In this document: one piece after another, positions 10,431-22,530 of the stretch
Numbering within the stretch: the first letter of the stretch is position 1
Layout: each line of letters opens with the position of its first letter
Source: Prionace glauca
Taxonomy: Eukaryota > Chordata > Chondrichthyes > Carcharhiniformes > Carcharhinidae
Assembly: GCA_037974335.1 (NCBI GenBank)
Contig: CM075760.1
Location: 37,581,609 to 37,645,608, forward strand
Direction of reading: 5' to 3'
DNA length: 64,000 nucleotides
Notes under the pieces: generated by a model
What the model was told of the DNA's origin: nothing
Databases searched by the model: none
What the model saw: the letters and a program-made list of their open reading frames with translations, nothing else
Program-made: the position numbers and the translations under genes

Positions 10431-11557
10431 TCTTCTTACACTACATTCGGTTATTTCTCTCGTTATGCCACCCTCGGCCATCTCTCTATTCATGCTGCAT
10501 TAGATCCTCTCAATTAATACGACAGTAGACCACGGATCTGTTCCTATTTCATCAGATCTCATCTCTTTTTTATATTACACGGGATTTGTCTCTTTGAATG
10601 ACATCAGAATCTGTCTCTGTTAATCTAACATACGACCATGAATATGGTCCCTGCTGAGATATTATCAATCCCGATATAATATGGGTGTGCCTGTCTGACA
10701 CTAATCATTCTTGATTGGAGCAGTAAGTTTAATTTTTACTAATTTCTATAAGTAGCTGCGAGAAATATCGAATTGCTCTGTTATTGTATGAGTAATATTT
10801 AGTTTGAACAATTTCTCAGTGATTCACTGGTGTTCGGGGACAGTCAATATCTGAATAATCGTACAGTGCTCATTACAATATCTTCAAGCAACCACCGCTG
10901 TGATACATTTTATTGGCTGAATATTGCGCTGCACTGTGTCAATTTGACACAGACTTTAGAGATAAAGATTGACCTGCCTTATTTATAGCATTCAATAGAT
11001 ACACTGACAGTGTGACTCAGAATTCTGTACTCGCAATATCGCCAGATGGGCTCCCAGAGGCTAAATATCTATGCACTCATTAATTACTCAAGTGTTTCGG
11101 AGAGAAATAAAACGAAATCGCCACAGAACGAGTGGTTGACAGTTAGGTTATGTTTGAATAGAATTATATATTCTGTAATTTGTATTGTGACTTCGAAATT
11201 ATTTTCCACTTTCATCTGCCTATGCCTAAGCTTTGTAATTCCCTCCCTAAATCTCCTTATTTCACTTTCCTCGTCTAAGTCAATCCATAAAACTGTCCCT
11301 GTATTGGCCATCCTTTCAGTCACCTGTTCAAATATCTCGTTGGTCAAAAGCAAGATGCTGTGGGTGCCTGAGATCCGAACAGAAAATGCTAGAAACACTC
11401 AGTGGATCATTCATCATCAGTGGAATGGTTTACGACTCTCTCTCTCTCTGTCTATCTCTCTCCCCCCGCCTCTGCCCCTGCCTCCCCCTCTCTCTCTCCC
11501 TCTCTCTCGCACACACATTTGTTGTAGACATGTACAGCAAGACACTGGGCCTTGTAT
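10431..11557. other. Single-copy-looking DNA with a CT-rich tract
   Basis: No gene recognised. At 11429-11510 there is a CTCTCTC/CCCCCTC pyrimidine tract followed by ACACACA. Overlapping frames on both strands across this tract give low-complexity Ser/Leu or Arg/Glu peptides that are not genes. Confidence 0.5.
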
Positions 11558-11690
11558 CTTTATTTACTGCATGCGACTCATTTGAATCATTATTGCAATC
11601 GATCTTACATTTGTTTATATTACATAACACACCATTCAATTTATTATTATATGATGACATGCCGTGATAAATGCTACAAATCATCATTTC
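11558..11690. repeat. Local duplicate, copy 2
   Basis: Partner of 10292-10430, in the same orientation. Confidence 0.5.
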
Positions 11691-12109
11691 TGAGTTTTTG
11701 TTCAGCCAAGAGGCCATTTCTGTTACATTAGGCTCCATCTCAGATATGATTGTGTCAGGCTCTGTGTCATGCACTACTGAACATATCCGTGCCTTACTTT
11801 GTGTTGTATTGGACACTAATAATAAAGCCAACACTGTCTCAGTAACTGGTTTTCTATAAAATGCGTTTGCTAGATGGGAAAAAAAGGAGAGAACGAGATG
11901 AAAAGATGGAAATTAGCTTTAAAAATGTAATGGGGTTCGAAGAATGTGTTTCATCTTGTTAATAACTACTGGGTGTTGTGCATCATATTTAATTGCTCTC
12001 GCATTGCTTGGGATATTTTGTTGAAAGCTTGGGATGAAACTTGTAACATCCTCTTGTTCTAAAGAGATTGAGGAACAGAATGAATGTATGCCACATTGCA
12101 TTGCAAATG
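11691..12109. other. Unassigned sequence
   Basis: No recognisable gene or repeat. Confidence 0.4.
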
Positions 12110-12300
12110 GACACTAAAGGACAATTGAACATGGCCACTCCAACTAACCTGTACATCTTTGGACTGTAGGAAGAAAGCAGTAAACCTGGAGGAAACCCAC
12201 GCACATACGGGGTGAATGTGTAAACACCACACAGTTACACAAGGCTTAAATGGAACCTGTGTCCCTAACAGTGTGAGATACCAGTGCTAATCACTGTGTA
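12110..12300 (-). repeat. tRNA-SINE fragment, old, minus strand
   Basis: Antisense of the SINE body (ACATCTTTGGACTGTAGG, CTGGAGGAAACCCACGC) ends in a degraded antisense tRNA head (CAGTGCTAATCACTGTGT). Confidence 0.7.
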
Positions 12301-13842
12301 AATAATTGTTATTAATTTTAAGCATGATATTGTAATTTATTCAGTAGTTATTGCACATTCTGTGTCTCAGTCAATAAATAAAGTTAATGAATTGCCCTGG
12401 ACGCTCTTAAGTGTGATGTACAGCTGGTCATTCCGCTGCCAAGACAATGCATCTTTCAAATGATTCACTGAACTTCTCTCTTTCTCTGTCTCAGACTGAA
12501 CCTAAATCAGATAACCTCTCTCCTCTCTCTCAGTCTCCATTAACTCACACAGGTTCCTAGGAGTCGGATCTGACTCCGAGGTTATTATTTTTTGTCCTTA
12601 AGGCACCTTGTGACTGAAAAGATAAAGCACAAAACTCTCAGCAGAGGAAAATTCATTGTAGGAACTTAACCATTTCACTCAATTAACCTTTCTCCTCTAT
12701 TTCTCACACAACACCCAGCACACTTAAACCTTCTATTTCGGAATGTCTCTGCGGATAAAAAATGTTGCTTTAATTTTTCCTCTTTTCCCTCAATGGTAAC
12801 CCTCAGTCTATCTTCCCTTCAATTAATCTGTTTAAACCCCAAATATGGCCATTTTCTTGATTCATTAATATGGGAATGGGGGTGACTGTAATGCTGAGAC
12901 CGGCAGCAATCTGTGTGACTGTTCTTGATGCTTTCAGAGTGAGTTCACCCTCACAGGCAGGAAGACTTTTCACGGTGATAACATCAAACTGGCCCCGGTT
13001 GTTTCATTCTCAGGTAACACGATTTCCCGTTTCTCTGCTGCCGGTTCCAAACCGCACATCTGACTTCCGAGCAGAAAATAAATCCAGAGACCACAATCTG
13101 GTGAGAACATCTGTCAGTGCGGCTTATATCTGCCCACAGAGTCAGGGCAGAGTCAGACAGGTCACATTGCGGTGACATTTACAAATGAGCCTGGTGTGAT
13201 CTGGTTAAAGTTTCCAATCCCGGACATAACTGGATGCTCAGTGGATCAGTCACTGAACTCCCCCGGGATCTGTGAAGGGAGGGAATGATAGCTGTTATCT
13301 TTCATTGTTTGATCATTTTCTCTCCATCTGCTATTTATTTTTGCTCCTCAGCTTTTATCTGTCAGCCCCCCCCCCCCCCCCGGCTTGCTTTCTCCTAACT
13401 CTCCCGCTGTCTCTATCTCCTTGCCAGTCTTTTCAACACATTTATTAGTGTTCGTAATCATGAAGTTGTGATTGGGTTAATTAAAAAGAGAATCTTTCAA
13501 CTGGGGGACGGTCAGCAACCAATGGGCACAAATTTATTTTATTGAGCAGCGAGACAGAAAGATAAGTGTTTATTTTTACACAGGAGTTGTGATGAACTGG
13601 AATGAACAGCTTGGAAGGGTGATGGAATTAGATTTCACAGAAACTTTGGAAAATAAATTCGATATCTCCTTCATGGGATGAACTTTTGAAGGATTCTCGA
13701 GAATGGGAGCATTTTAAGGTTCATCGATATCAGTGTCCCAGCATCCTTTTTGTGTCTCTCCCTGTCCTTCATTAAAACGGAATAAAATGGAATATTTATA
13801 CAACTGTCGTCTTGTGCTAATCTTATCTTTTGACAGAACCAG
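12301..13842. other. Single-copy-looking DNA
   Basis: No coding exon was recognised. It includes a pure C run near 13367-13381. I looked for immunoglobulin V or J segments and recombination signals here and saw none. Confidence 0.45.
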
Positions 13843-14085
13843 TGTGTTGTGTGTGTGTGTCTGTGTGTCTTTGTGTGTGTCTGTGTTTGTTTGTGTGTTG
13901 TGTGTGTGTGTTTGTGTTTGTGATTGTGTGTGTGTGTTGTGTGTGTGTGTTTGTGTTTGCGATTGTGTGTGTGTGTTGTGTGTGTGTGTGTGTTTGTGTG
14001 TGGATGTATGTGTGTCTGTATGTGAGTGTTTTTGTGTGTGTGTGTTTGTGTGTGTGAGTGTGTGTGTGTTTTTGTGTGTGTGTAA
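13843..14085. repeat. (TG)n-rich microsatellite, interrupted
   Basis: A long TGTGTG/TTTGTG tract on the plus strand. Frames through it give Cys/Val or His/Thr repeats on either strand that are artefacts. Confidence 0.95.
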
Positions 14086-14533
14086 TTGCCAGGAACCATT
14101 CCGAAAGTCCATTCTATTTAAAAAACATCACTTTGAACAGATTAGCATCGGATCGAACATTTTTTTAGAAAAAATACAATAATCCTTAACATTTATTGCA
14201 CTGTTTTTCTCCCTCCGATGCGGGTTTCATACTTAGTTGTTTCAGACCTCGCGTGTGCTAATTCTGTCTGTAAATGTGAAACTGCTTGTAAAAATGAGAA
14301 GGAAGAGATTATTTTCTGTTCTTCCGACAGATTCGTTATCGGTACCTCAGATAATAGAAATGTATGGAATCCGCCATGACTGTCCCACCTTGTCCCGCCT
14401 CAATCAGGTGGAGTCAGTCACTCCTGCGGTTGTGGTAGGGTTTCCAATCCGTGTTTGCCACACAAATCCCTGCCTCACTCCTCATGACGAAGAAACCTGC
14501 TCTCAGGCCCCAGAAATTATTCCTTCCTTATAT
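14086..14533. other. Unassigned sequence before the 84-bp array
   Basis: No gene or repeat recognised. Confidence 0.4.
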
Positions 14534-15737
14534 CAGGTTCCAGTCTGACTCTGGGCCCAGCTGTCTCTGTCAGTGATACACTGGGGCTAGTCATTCACAT
14601 TGTAATGTTCTAATTCTCAGGTTCCAGTCTGACTCCGGGCCCAGCTGTCTCTGTCAGTGATACACTGGGGCCAGTCATTCACATTGTAATGTTCTAATTC
14701 TCAGGTTCCAGTCTGACTCCGGGCCCAGCTGTCTCTGTCAGTGATACACTGGAGCCAGTCATTCACATTGTAATGTTCTAATTCTCAGGTCCCAGTCTGA
14801 CTCCGGGCCCAGCTGTCTCTGTCAGTGATACACTGGAGCCAGTCATTCACATTGTAATGTTCTAATTCTCAGGTCCCAGACTGACTCCGGGCCCAGCTGT
14901 CTCTGTCAGTGATACACTGGGGCCAGTCATTCACATTGTAATGTTCTAATTCTCAGGTCCCAGTCTGACTCCGGGCCCAGCTGTCTCTGTTAGTGATACA
15001 CTGGGGCCAGTCATTCACATTGTAATGTTCTAATTCTCAGGTCCCAGTCTGACTCTGGGCCCAGCTGTCTCTGTCAGTGATACACTGGGGCCGGTCATTC
15101 ACATTGTAATGTTCTAATTCTCAGGTCCCAGTCTGACTCCGGGCCCAGCTGTCTCTGTCAGTGATACACTGGGGCCAGTCATTCACATTGTAATGTTCTA
15201 ATTCTCAGGTCCCAGTCTGACTCCGGGCCCAGCTGTCTCTGTCAGTGATACAGTGGGGCCAGTCATTAACATTGTAATGTTCTAATTCTCAGGTCCCAGT
15301 CTGACTCCGGGCCCAGCTGTCTCTGTCAGTGATACACTGGGGCCAGTCATTCACATTGTAATGTTCTAATTCTCAGGTCCCAGTCTGACTCCGGGCCCAG
15401 CTGTCTCTGTTAGTGATACACTGGGGCCAGTCATTCACATTGTAATGTTCTAATTCTCAGGTCCCAGTCTGACTCCGGGCCCAGCTGTCTCTGTCAGTGA
15501 TACACTGGGGCCGGTCATTCACATTGTAATGTTCTAATTCTCAGGTCCCAGTCTGACTCCGGGCCCAGCTGTCTCTGTTAGTGATACACTGGGGCCAGTC
15601 ATTCACATTGTAATGTTCTAATTCTCAGGTCCCAGACTGACTCCGGGCCCAGCTGTCTCTGTTAGTGATACACTGGGGCCGGTCATTCACATTGTAATGT
15701 TCTAATTCTAATTCTAATTCTCAGGTTCCAGTCTGAG
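14534..15737 (+). repeat. 84-bp tandem repeat array, about 14 units
   Basis: Units begin every 84 bp (14534, 14618, 14702, 14786 and so on to 15626) with CAGGTTCCAG or CAGGTCCCAG and end with AATGTTCTAATTCT. They differ by only one to three substitutions each, and no indel shifts the register until the last unit, which has extra TAATTC copies before a 16-bp partial unit. No frame stays open across a unit. The unit boundary resembles a splice acceptor (CTAATTCTCAG|G), which may be chance. The homogeneity suggests recent expansion or active homogenisation. Confidence 0.95.
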
Positions 15738-16134
15738 AATTGAGTCCTATATCTGGAAGTTTAATGAGACACTGAGAAGGACAATTTTCATAATCTCCCC
15801 GTCATTCGAAACGTGATTTATCCATTTTCCAACAGGTCTCTGAAGACAGATAAGTCATCACCGGGAACAAAATAGTGAGGCTGCAATAATTTTATATGCA
15901 AGAGCACACAACAGAAGGGTTGTCAGTAAATAATTACATATTAAACGTTCTTCAGTTGAAACACATGAACTGTTTGGTGTTTTCATGCATTCAGGGAAGA
16001 CAGAGATGGGCTGAAGGTTATCAAAGGGAAAACTGAAGGGGAATTGCTAAAAGAGATCATTTCTCCAAAGGGGTTTATTAGAAAACAGAATACTTAAAAT
16101 AAGTAAGCACGCAAATGTTAATGATGTTTGTTAG
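15738..16134. other. Unassigned sequence
   Basis: No recognisable gene or repeat. Confidence 0.4.
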
Positions 16135-16330
16135 ACATAAAACCATAAAATTCCTACAGTTCAGAAGAAAGGCTATCTGGCCCACTGAGTCTGCATCCCA
16201 CCCCAGGTCCTCCCCTCTGCCCTATCCCCATTATCCCCACACATTTACCATGGCTATTCCACATATTCTGAGGGAAAAGAACGGGCAATTTTGCATGGCG
16301 AATCCAACTAATACTATCTGTTGCAATATA
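16135..16330 (-). repeat. tRNA-SINE 3' part, old, minus strand
   Basis: Antisense SINE 3' end (ATCTGGCCCACTGAGTCTGC, ATCCCCACACATTTACCATG) followed by a degraded body. Confidence 0.65.
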
Positions 16331-16755
16331 ATCGAGAGACTGGTTTCGTGCGTTAATATTGAGACAGGGCCGAATACACCAGATATCTTTACAGCACCTG
16401 TACTAATATAGATGCAGACTGGGCCCAGTTCAGCCATTACTGAGAGGGCGTATACAGGATCTAACACTCTCTAACCAGCGTGGTGTTTTCTCATATAAAC
16501 AGAGACATGCCATACTCAAACAACTGGGATTTTGCTGAGTATAGAATCAACTGAGGTTATTGTCATATAATCAGAAATATGATTTCGTGTCATATAAACT
16601 GGGTCACGTTTAGGATGGGCAAAGACTGAGTCTGTTACAGAAATAACTGAGACGATCTTCTGTATATTGTCGTGCCAAAAAGTGCCGTTTCGCTGCCATC
16701 TCCTGGACAAGCTTTGCTATTGCAGGAGTTGTGAAATGCTGATTTCAGTTGCTGT
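16331..16755. other. Unassigned sequence
   Basis: No recognisable gene or repeat. Confidence 0.4.
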
Positions 16756-17050
16756 TTCTCATTCTTTCATGGGCTGCATATCCAGCTGGTAAGGCCAGCA
16801 TATATTGGCAATCGCTAATACACTGAATTACTGGTTTTCTTGACCATCATAAAAGGCACGTAATAGCCAAGGACGTGTGCGCCTAGAGTCACCTCTGGGC
16901 TAAACTGGGAAAAGATGGAAAGTTTTCTTTTCTGCAGGGCATTAGAGAATCTGATATATTTCAAGTCATGGCCGCAATCACGGAAATGACCTTTACATTC
17001 AAAATTGTAACTGCATTTTGAAGGCTGTTGTAGTTGGACTTGAATATTTA
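16756..17050. repeat. Old interspersed repeat fragment
   Basis: TTTCATGGGCTGCATATCC and TAAGGCCAGCATATATTGG resemble an abundant shark repeat (consensus-like CATGGG...CTGGC...GGCCAGCATTTATTG). It is strongly decayed. Confidence 0.5.
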
Positions 17051-17099
17051 TCTTGAGAAATTGGCCTACCCTTACAGAGATATTACCACTCTGCCACTG

Positions 17100-20040
17100 T
17101 CACCCTTTCAACATTGATAAAGTACTTACAGCAGAGAAGAAGGCCATTTTGAAGCGTCATGTGTGTGTTGGCCCTCGAAAGGAGCAATTCATCCAAGAAC
17201 ACTCTGTACCCCACAGTCTAGCATTTTGTTCATTTTCAGACAATTATCCAATCCCATTTTGAACCCATTAATTGGCGCTGCCTGCACCACACTCTCAAAC
17301 AGCACATTCCTGATCTGGATCACTCACTGTCTGAAAATGTTTTTCCTGATGTCTCCATGTTTCTTCCATCAATTTACTTCAACCCGCTCCCTCTGTGTCA
17401 AGATCCTTCTGCCATTGAACAGTTTCTCTCTATCTACTCTGTCAAGACCCCTCAGGATTTTGAATGCCTCGTTAAAGTCACATCAGCAACTTCCTGTCAA
17501 GGAAATTAGTCCGAACTTCTCCAAAATATTTTCGTCACTGAACTTTCTGATCTCTGGACTTATTCTCGTGTTTTCCTTTCCATCCAGCCTATTGACTTTA
17601 CATTCTGCCTGAGTTCGGTGCCGAAAATTGGACCGAATTTTTTGGTTGACGATTTTCCAAGTGTTTTCTACAAATTTAGCACAACTTCCTTGCTTCTGTA
17701 TTCTTTTCCCCAATAGACAAAAACTATTCACTTTTTTTTTGTTTGCAGCTGTCTCAACCTGTCTTGCATCATGAATGATTTATACACATATTCACTCAAG
17801 TCCCTCGGCGTCTATATTCACTTTTCATCATTTCCATTTTTTTCTCCACATTCTGTTGAACAAAACTGATCATGTAACTTTTCTCTGCAATAAATTTAAA
17901 TATGCAAATTATTCGTCCATTCAACCAATTAGTTCTTTTTGCCCTGTCACTATTTACCTGAAATCACCATCCTCTGCTTTCCAACCTTTCCCCCAACGTG
18001 TCGATTATCTCCAAGCTGATTCCCTAATTTCCTTCTAATCATTTATATATCCATGACAAACAATAAAGGTTCCAGAACTGATCCCTGAGCCACAACACTC
18101 CCTTCAGAAACGCACACTTGCACAGCTACATTCTGTTTTCTATGACTGAGCCAGTTCTCCATCTACCTAGCCAGCTCACCTCTGATCTCATTTTACTGCA
18201 AATTCTGTACCTCTCTGCCATGAGGGGCCTTGTCAGAGGGTTTACTAGTGTCCATGTAGACAATATCCACTGCTCTACCATCATCAATCATCTTCGTCAC
18301 TTCCTCAAAAAATAAACTTGATCACGTTAGTCAGACACGATCTGATCTTCAAAAAAGCATGTTGCCTTTCACTAATACATCCATTTATTTCAAAGAGGGA
18401 TTAAATCCTGCCTCGAAGAATTTTCTTCAATAATTTCCTGACCACTGACGTAAGGCTCACTAGCCTGTGCTTACCTGGATTATTGTTGCCATTCTTCCTA
18501 AACAAAAATCGGCTATTCTCCAATCCTCATACTTCCACTATAGCCAGTGATGATACAAAGATTTCTCTCAAGACCCCAGCAATTTCCTCCTGGCCTCTCG
18601 CATTATTCTGTGGTATATCACATTAGGCCCTGGGGACTTATCTACCTTAATGTATCTCAAGAACCCCAATATCTCCTCCTTTTTGATCTCAACATGACTC
18701 AAACTACTTGTGCATCCTTTCCCAGACTCATCATGCACTAAGTACTTCTCTTTAGTGAATACTGACGTGAAGTATTCAATACCTCATCATTTCCCTGGAT
18801 CCGCGCATAGAATCCCTCACCTGTCCTCGGGTGTGCCAACCCCTTCCCTGGCTAAACATTTGCCCTTTATATATGTGTAAAACGCCTTCGGATTTTCTTC
18901 CATCCTGCGGCAAATTAATTCTCGTGACCCCTTTTCGCCCTCTTTAGTCTTTGCTTAAGTTTCGTTTTACTTTCCTTGTATTTCATAATTGTTTTGTGTC
19001 TTCCTAGGACAGAAAAAAACTTTTTTTCCCACTTTGACGAGGCTCATAATTTCTCTCATTTTACAATGTTCCCGAAATTTGCGATACCTACCCTTCATTC
19101 TCATTGGAATGTGCCAGTCCGGAATTCCTATCAACTTGCACTTGAAAGCCTCCCACGTGCCAGATGTTGATTTGCCCCAATCTACATTCTTCCGTTTCTG
19201 CCTAATATTGTTATAATTAGTCATCCCCCAGTTTAATGTCTTCACTTGAGTATTACACTTCCCTTTCTCTGTCCGTACCTTAACACTCACTGAGTTGTGT
19301 CTCTGTTCCCCAACTGCTCCCCCACTGAAATGTCGACCACCTGTCCAGGCTGATTCCCTATTTCCAGGTCCAGTTCAGCCGCTTCCCTAGTTGGACTATC
19401 TCTATAATGTTTTGGGAAGCCCTCCTGGATGCTCCTTACAAACTCTGCCCCATCCACACACTCAGCACAAAATGAGTCCCTGTCAATTTTGAGGAAATTA
19501 ACTCTCCCACCACAACAACGCTGTTACTTTTCCATCTTGCCAAATTCTCATTCATATCTCTTTCTCAATCTCCCGCTAGTTGTTGGGAGGCCAATAGAAA
19601 ATGCCGAATCTTGTGAGTACACCCTTCCTATTCCCGCACTCTACCCATACTGCCTCGCTGTATAAGCCATGCGAACTACATTGGATGCAGTCCTCCTGCA
19701 GTACTGCTGCAATATTCTCCTTACCAGTCTTGAAAATGTCCCTCCCCTGTAACATCATTTTCTATCCTGCTTGAATCATCGGCATCCTTGTACGTTAAGC
19801 TGTCATTCCTCTCCTTTCCTTAACCAAGTCTCTGTAATAGCAGCAACATCACAGTTCCAAGAACGAATCCAAGCTCCAAGTCCATCAGCCTTACCTGTTA
19901 CACTTTTTGTATTGAAACAAATGCCCTTCAGCCTGCCGGACCCGCTTTAATTAGGAGCCACACTATTTCTGCTCTTTTTCTGAGTCTTACTGGCCCTGTT
20001 CTCTTGTTCCACTTCAGCTGATTCACCTTTGCTTTATTCC
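17100..20040 (-). repeat. Long decayed CR1 LINE ORF2, minus strand
   Basis: Antisense order is consistent with one old element. The RT C-terminal region lies at 17200-17650, RT core at 18050-18350 (antisense of the SKAFD and GVPQG regions), the linker near 18850-18960, and the endonuclease N-terminal region at 19800-19930 (AGTCTCTGTAATAGCAGC corresponds to AISET). All frames are broken many times. Confidence 0.65.
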
Positions 20041-20044
20041 CCTC

Positions 20045-20335
20045 TCCCTGGTAGATTTCCTTCCCTAAAGGACATCAGTGAAAGAAATTGGTCCTTTCGA
20101 CAATCAAATATGGTTTTATGGTCATCAGTAGATTTTTATTTCCAGACAATTTTTATTTAATTCAAATTCCATCAGCTGCACTGAGCGGATTCTTACCTAG
20201 AACATTAACAACTGGAGGAATCCGTCCTGAAGTTATGACATCAGTAGGAGCGAATCAGAAAATTTCCTCAGTTTTCCTTCCAAGAACGTACTCACGAATC
20301 AGCTGCTTCTGTTGGTTCCAAGTCACTTTCTGAAC
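20045..20335 (-). repeat. SINE-like repeat, minus strand
   Basis: CTTCCCTAAAGGACATCAGTG, ATGGTTTTATGGTCATCAG and CAAATTCCATCAGCTGCAC match a repeat seen also at 22313-22520 and, inverted, at 45885-46150. Confidence 0.6.
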
Positions 20336-21112
20336 TATAATACCTGATAGACACCTACCCAACTGGAAATGGCAGTATGGACGGGGTAGTAAGGGACACA
20401 AGACACAGCAACACCTCTCCACCCACTTCCCTAAACTCCCACACTTTCCCCAACTCTCAGCGTTTCACTCTCTGCAACTTACAGTCTGTGGAGATCCCTC
20501 AATAGGCAGATTTCACAGGCCTCATTCCGAAGTTCATACTTGGTCATGCCCAACTCATGAATCAATTTTAAGTTATGACACCCCTCCCCCTCTCGGTCTG
20601 AGTAACCGCCGAGGGAATTGATTTTCCCTGCATGTCTTGGTGTTTCACGGATTATAGATGTTTGAAACATTCCCATAGGATGGTATCTCCCAAGTGGACT
20701 TGATAGGAATCTGGCCCTGTTCCTGACCTGAACGTGTATCATAACCAGCCTATCCATTGCCATGATTCTTAACTAACAGCCTAACAACTGCCTTTAACAG
20801 CTTGTCCCAGTTGATGGAAACGGCTCTGGGTGTCAGCTTCCCCCCTCGGAAAATTAGACTTTGGGAAGAGTGATCATGTGCAACTCTGCTTGTGCTATTC
20901 CATTTGTTGAAGAGGGGAGGGGAGTGGTGATTGGGGGGATGTTGTCCTGTAATTGAAGAGCAATCTGGATAGGTTGGTGTCAAAGGAGGCCGTGGGATAG
21001 TTTTTTGAACCTCTTTTTACTGTTTGGGCCGCACTTTCTGCCAGACCTTTGGATGATGGGGAATATGGGCACTGTCCTAACGTGTCAAATTCTGTTCAAT
21101 TTGTTGCAATGC
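20336..21112. other. Unassigned sequence
   Basis: No recognisable gene or repeat. The frames here have no domain. Confidence 0.4.
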
Positions 21113-22318
21113 AGAGTTTCACTAGCTTTCGAGGTTACCCTCTTCGTCAGGTGAATGGAGAGTTCTGGTGCCCCAGGGGTCGGTGCTGGGGCCTCAGCTA
21201 TTTACCATTTATATAGATGATCTGGAGGAGGGAACCGAGTGCAGGGTGTCGAAATTTGCTGATGACACCAAGATTGGGGGAAAGGCAAATTGTGCGGAGG
21301 GTGTGGAGAGTCTGCAGAAGGATCTAGATAGGCTGGGCGAATGGGCCAGGAAATGGCAAATGGAATTTAATGTTGGCAAGTGTGAGGTGGTCCACTTTGG
21401 TAGGAGGAATGGTAGGAAGGACTATTACTTACGGGGCGAAAAACTGCAGCAGGCGACGGTGCAGAGGGACCTCGGGGTCCTTGTGCATGAGTCGCAAAAA
21501 CCCAGCTTGCAGGTGCAGCAGGTGGTCAGGAAGGCGAATGGGATGCTGGCCTTCATAGCGAAGGGGATTGAATATAAAAGTAGGGAGGTCTTGCTGCAGC
21601 TGTACAGGGCATTGGTGAGGCCGCAGCTGGAGTACTGTGTGCAGTTTTGGGTGCCGCACCTGCGCAAGGATGTTTTGGCCCTGGAGGGAGTGCAGAGGAG
21701 GTTTACTCGGCTGATACCGGAGTTGAGGGGATTGAGCTATGAGGAGAGGCTGAATAAACTAGGCTTGTACTCGTTAGAGTTTAGAAGAATGAGGGGAGAT
21801 CTCATTGAGACGTATAAGATGATGAATGGGATGGATAGGATAGAGGTGGAGAGACTGTTCCCGCTCAAAAAAGACAGTAGGACTAGGGGGCACAGCCTCA
21901 AGATAAAGGGGGGGCGGTTTAGAACAGAGTTGAGGAGGAACTTCTTCACTCAAAGGGTGGTGAATCTCTGGAATTCTCTGCCCGTTGAAGTGGTGGAGGC
22001 TGCCTCGCTAAATATTTTTAAGAAACGGGTTGATGGGTTTTTGATAAGAGAAGGGATTAAGGGTTATGGGGAGAGGGCGGGAAGGTGGAACTGAGCCACG
22101 ACAGATCAGCCATGATCTTATTGAATGGCGGGGCAGGCTCGAAGGGCCAGATGGCCTACTCCTGCTCCTATTTCTTATGTTCTTATGTTCTTATGAAGAG
22201 GGTAACCTCGAAAGCTAGTGAATTTACTATCACATAAATCGATTGGACTTAAACCTGGTGTTGTCAGACTTTTTACTGTGTCTACCCCAGTCCAGCGCCA
22301 GCATATCCACATCATGAC
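21113..22318. mobile_element. Inverted-repeat (Penelope-like) element split by a CR1
   Basis: Left arm (21118-21163) and right arm (22193-22318) share a perfect inverted repeat: CACTAGCTTTCGAGG plus TTACCCTCTTC on the left, and its complement on the right at about 22193-22218. The right arm ends in the standard 3' end of this family (CAGACTTTTTACTGTG, CCCCAGTCCAGCGCC, CCACATCATG). A plus-strand CR1 occupies the centre. Internal coding sequence was lost or never present. Confidence 0.65.
21165..22192 (+). repeat. CR1 LINE 3' half, plus strand
   Basis: The open frame 21168-22094 runs from PQGSVLGPQLFTIYIDDL and FADDTKIGG through HLRKDVLALEGVQRRFTRL to the C terminus (GYGERAGRWN). The 3' UTR ends in TTCTTATG repeats. 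The 5' end is truncated just before the PQGS block. It is nearly identical to 35561-36247 and 42470-44062, so it is young. Confidence 0.9.
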
Positions 22319-22530
22319 ATTAATAAACCAGATGGGTCTTTCTGAAAATGGACAATGTTTTTATGGTCACTAATGAATTCTAAACTCCAGATATATTTAC
22401 TTAAGTTCCACCATCTGCGGTGACGTGATCGGAATCCATGTGCCCAGAACATTAGCTGAGTTGTTGCATTAATACTCAAGTGATAAAACCTACAGTCCAT
22501 CACATCCACACCTGAGTGTACACATCCTGA
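22313..22530 (-). repeat. SINE-like repeat in the 3' flank of gene A
   Basis: Antisense of the repeat at 45885-46150 (AGATATATTTACTTAAG, CACCATCTGCGGTGACG). It lies at the equivalent inverted position relative to the paralogous receptor gene. Confidence 0.65.

Noticed and set aside
12840-13250. Possible immunoglobulin variable or joining segment
   Set aside because: No Cys/Trp framework, no YYC end and no heptamer-spacer-nonamer signal could be found.
13733-14182. Cys/Val-rich and His/Thr-rich open frames
   Set aside because: Both strands of a (TG)n tract give open low-complexity frames; no gene is implied.
14534-15737. CRISPR-like array
   Set aside because: Units abut one another with no variable spacers; it is an 84-bp tandem repeat in a vertebrate genome.
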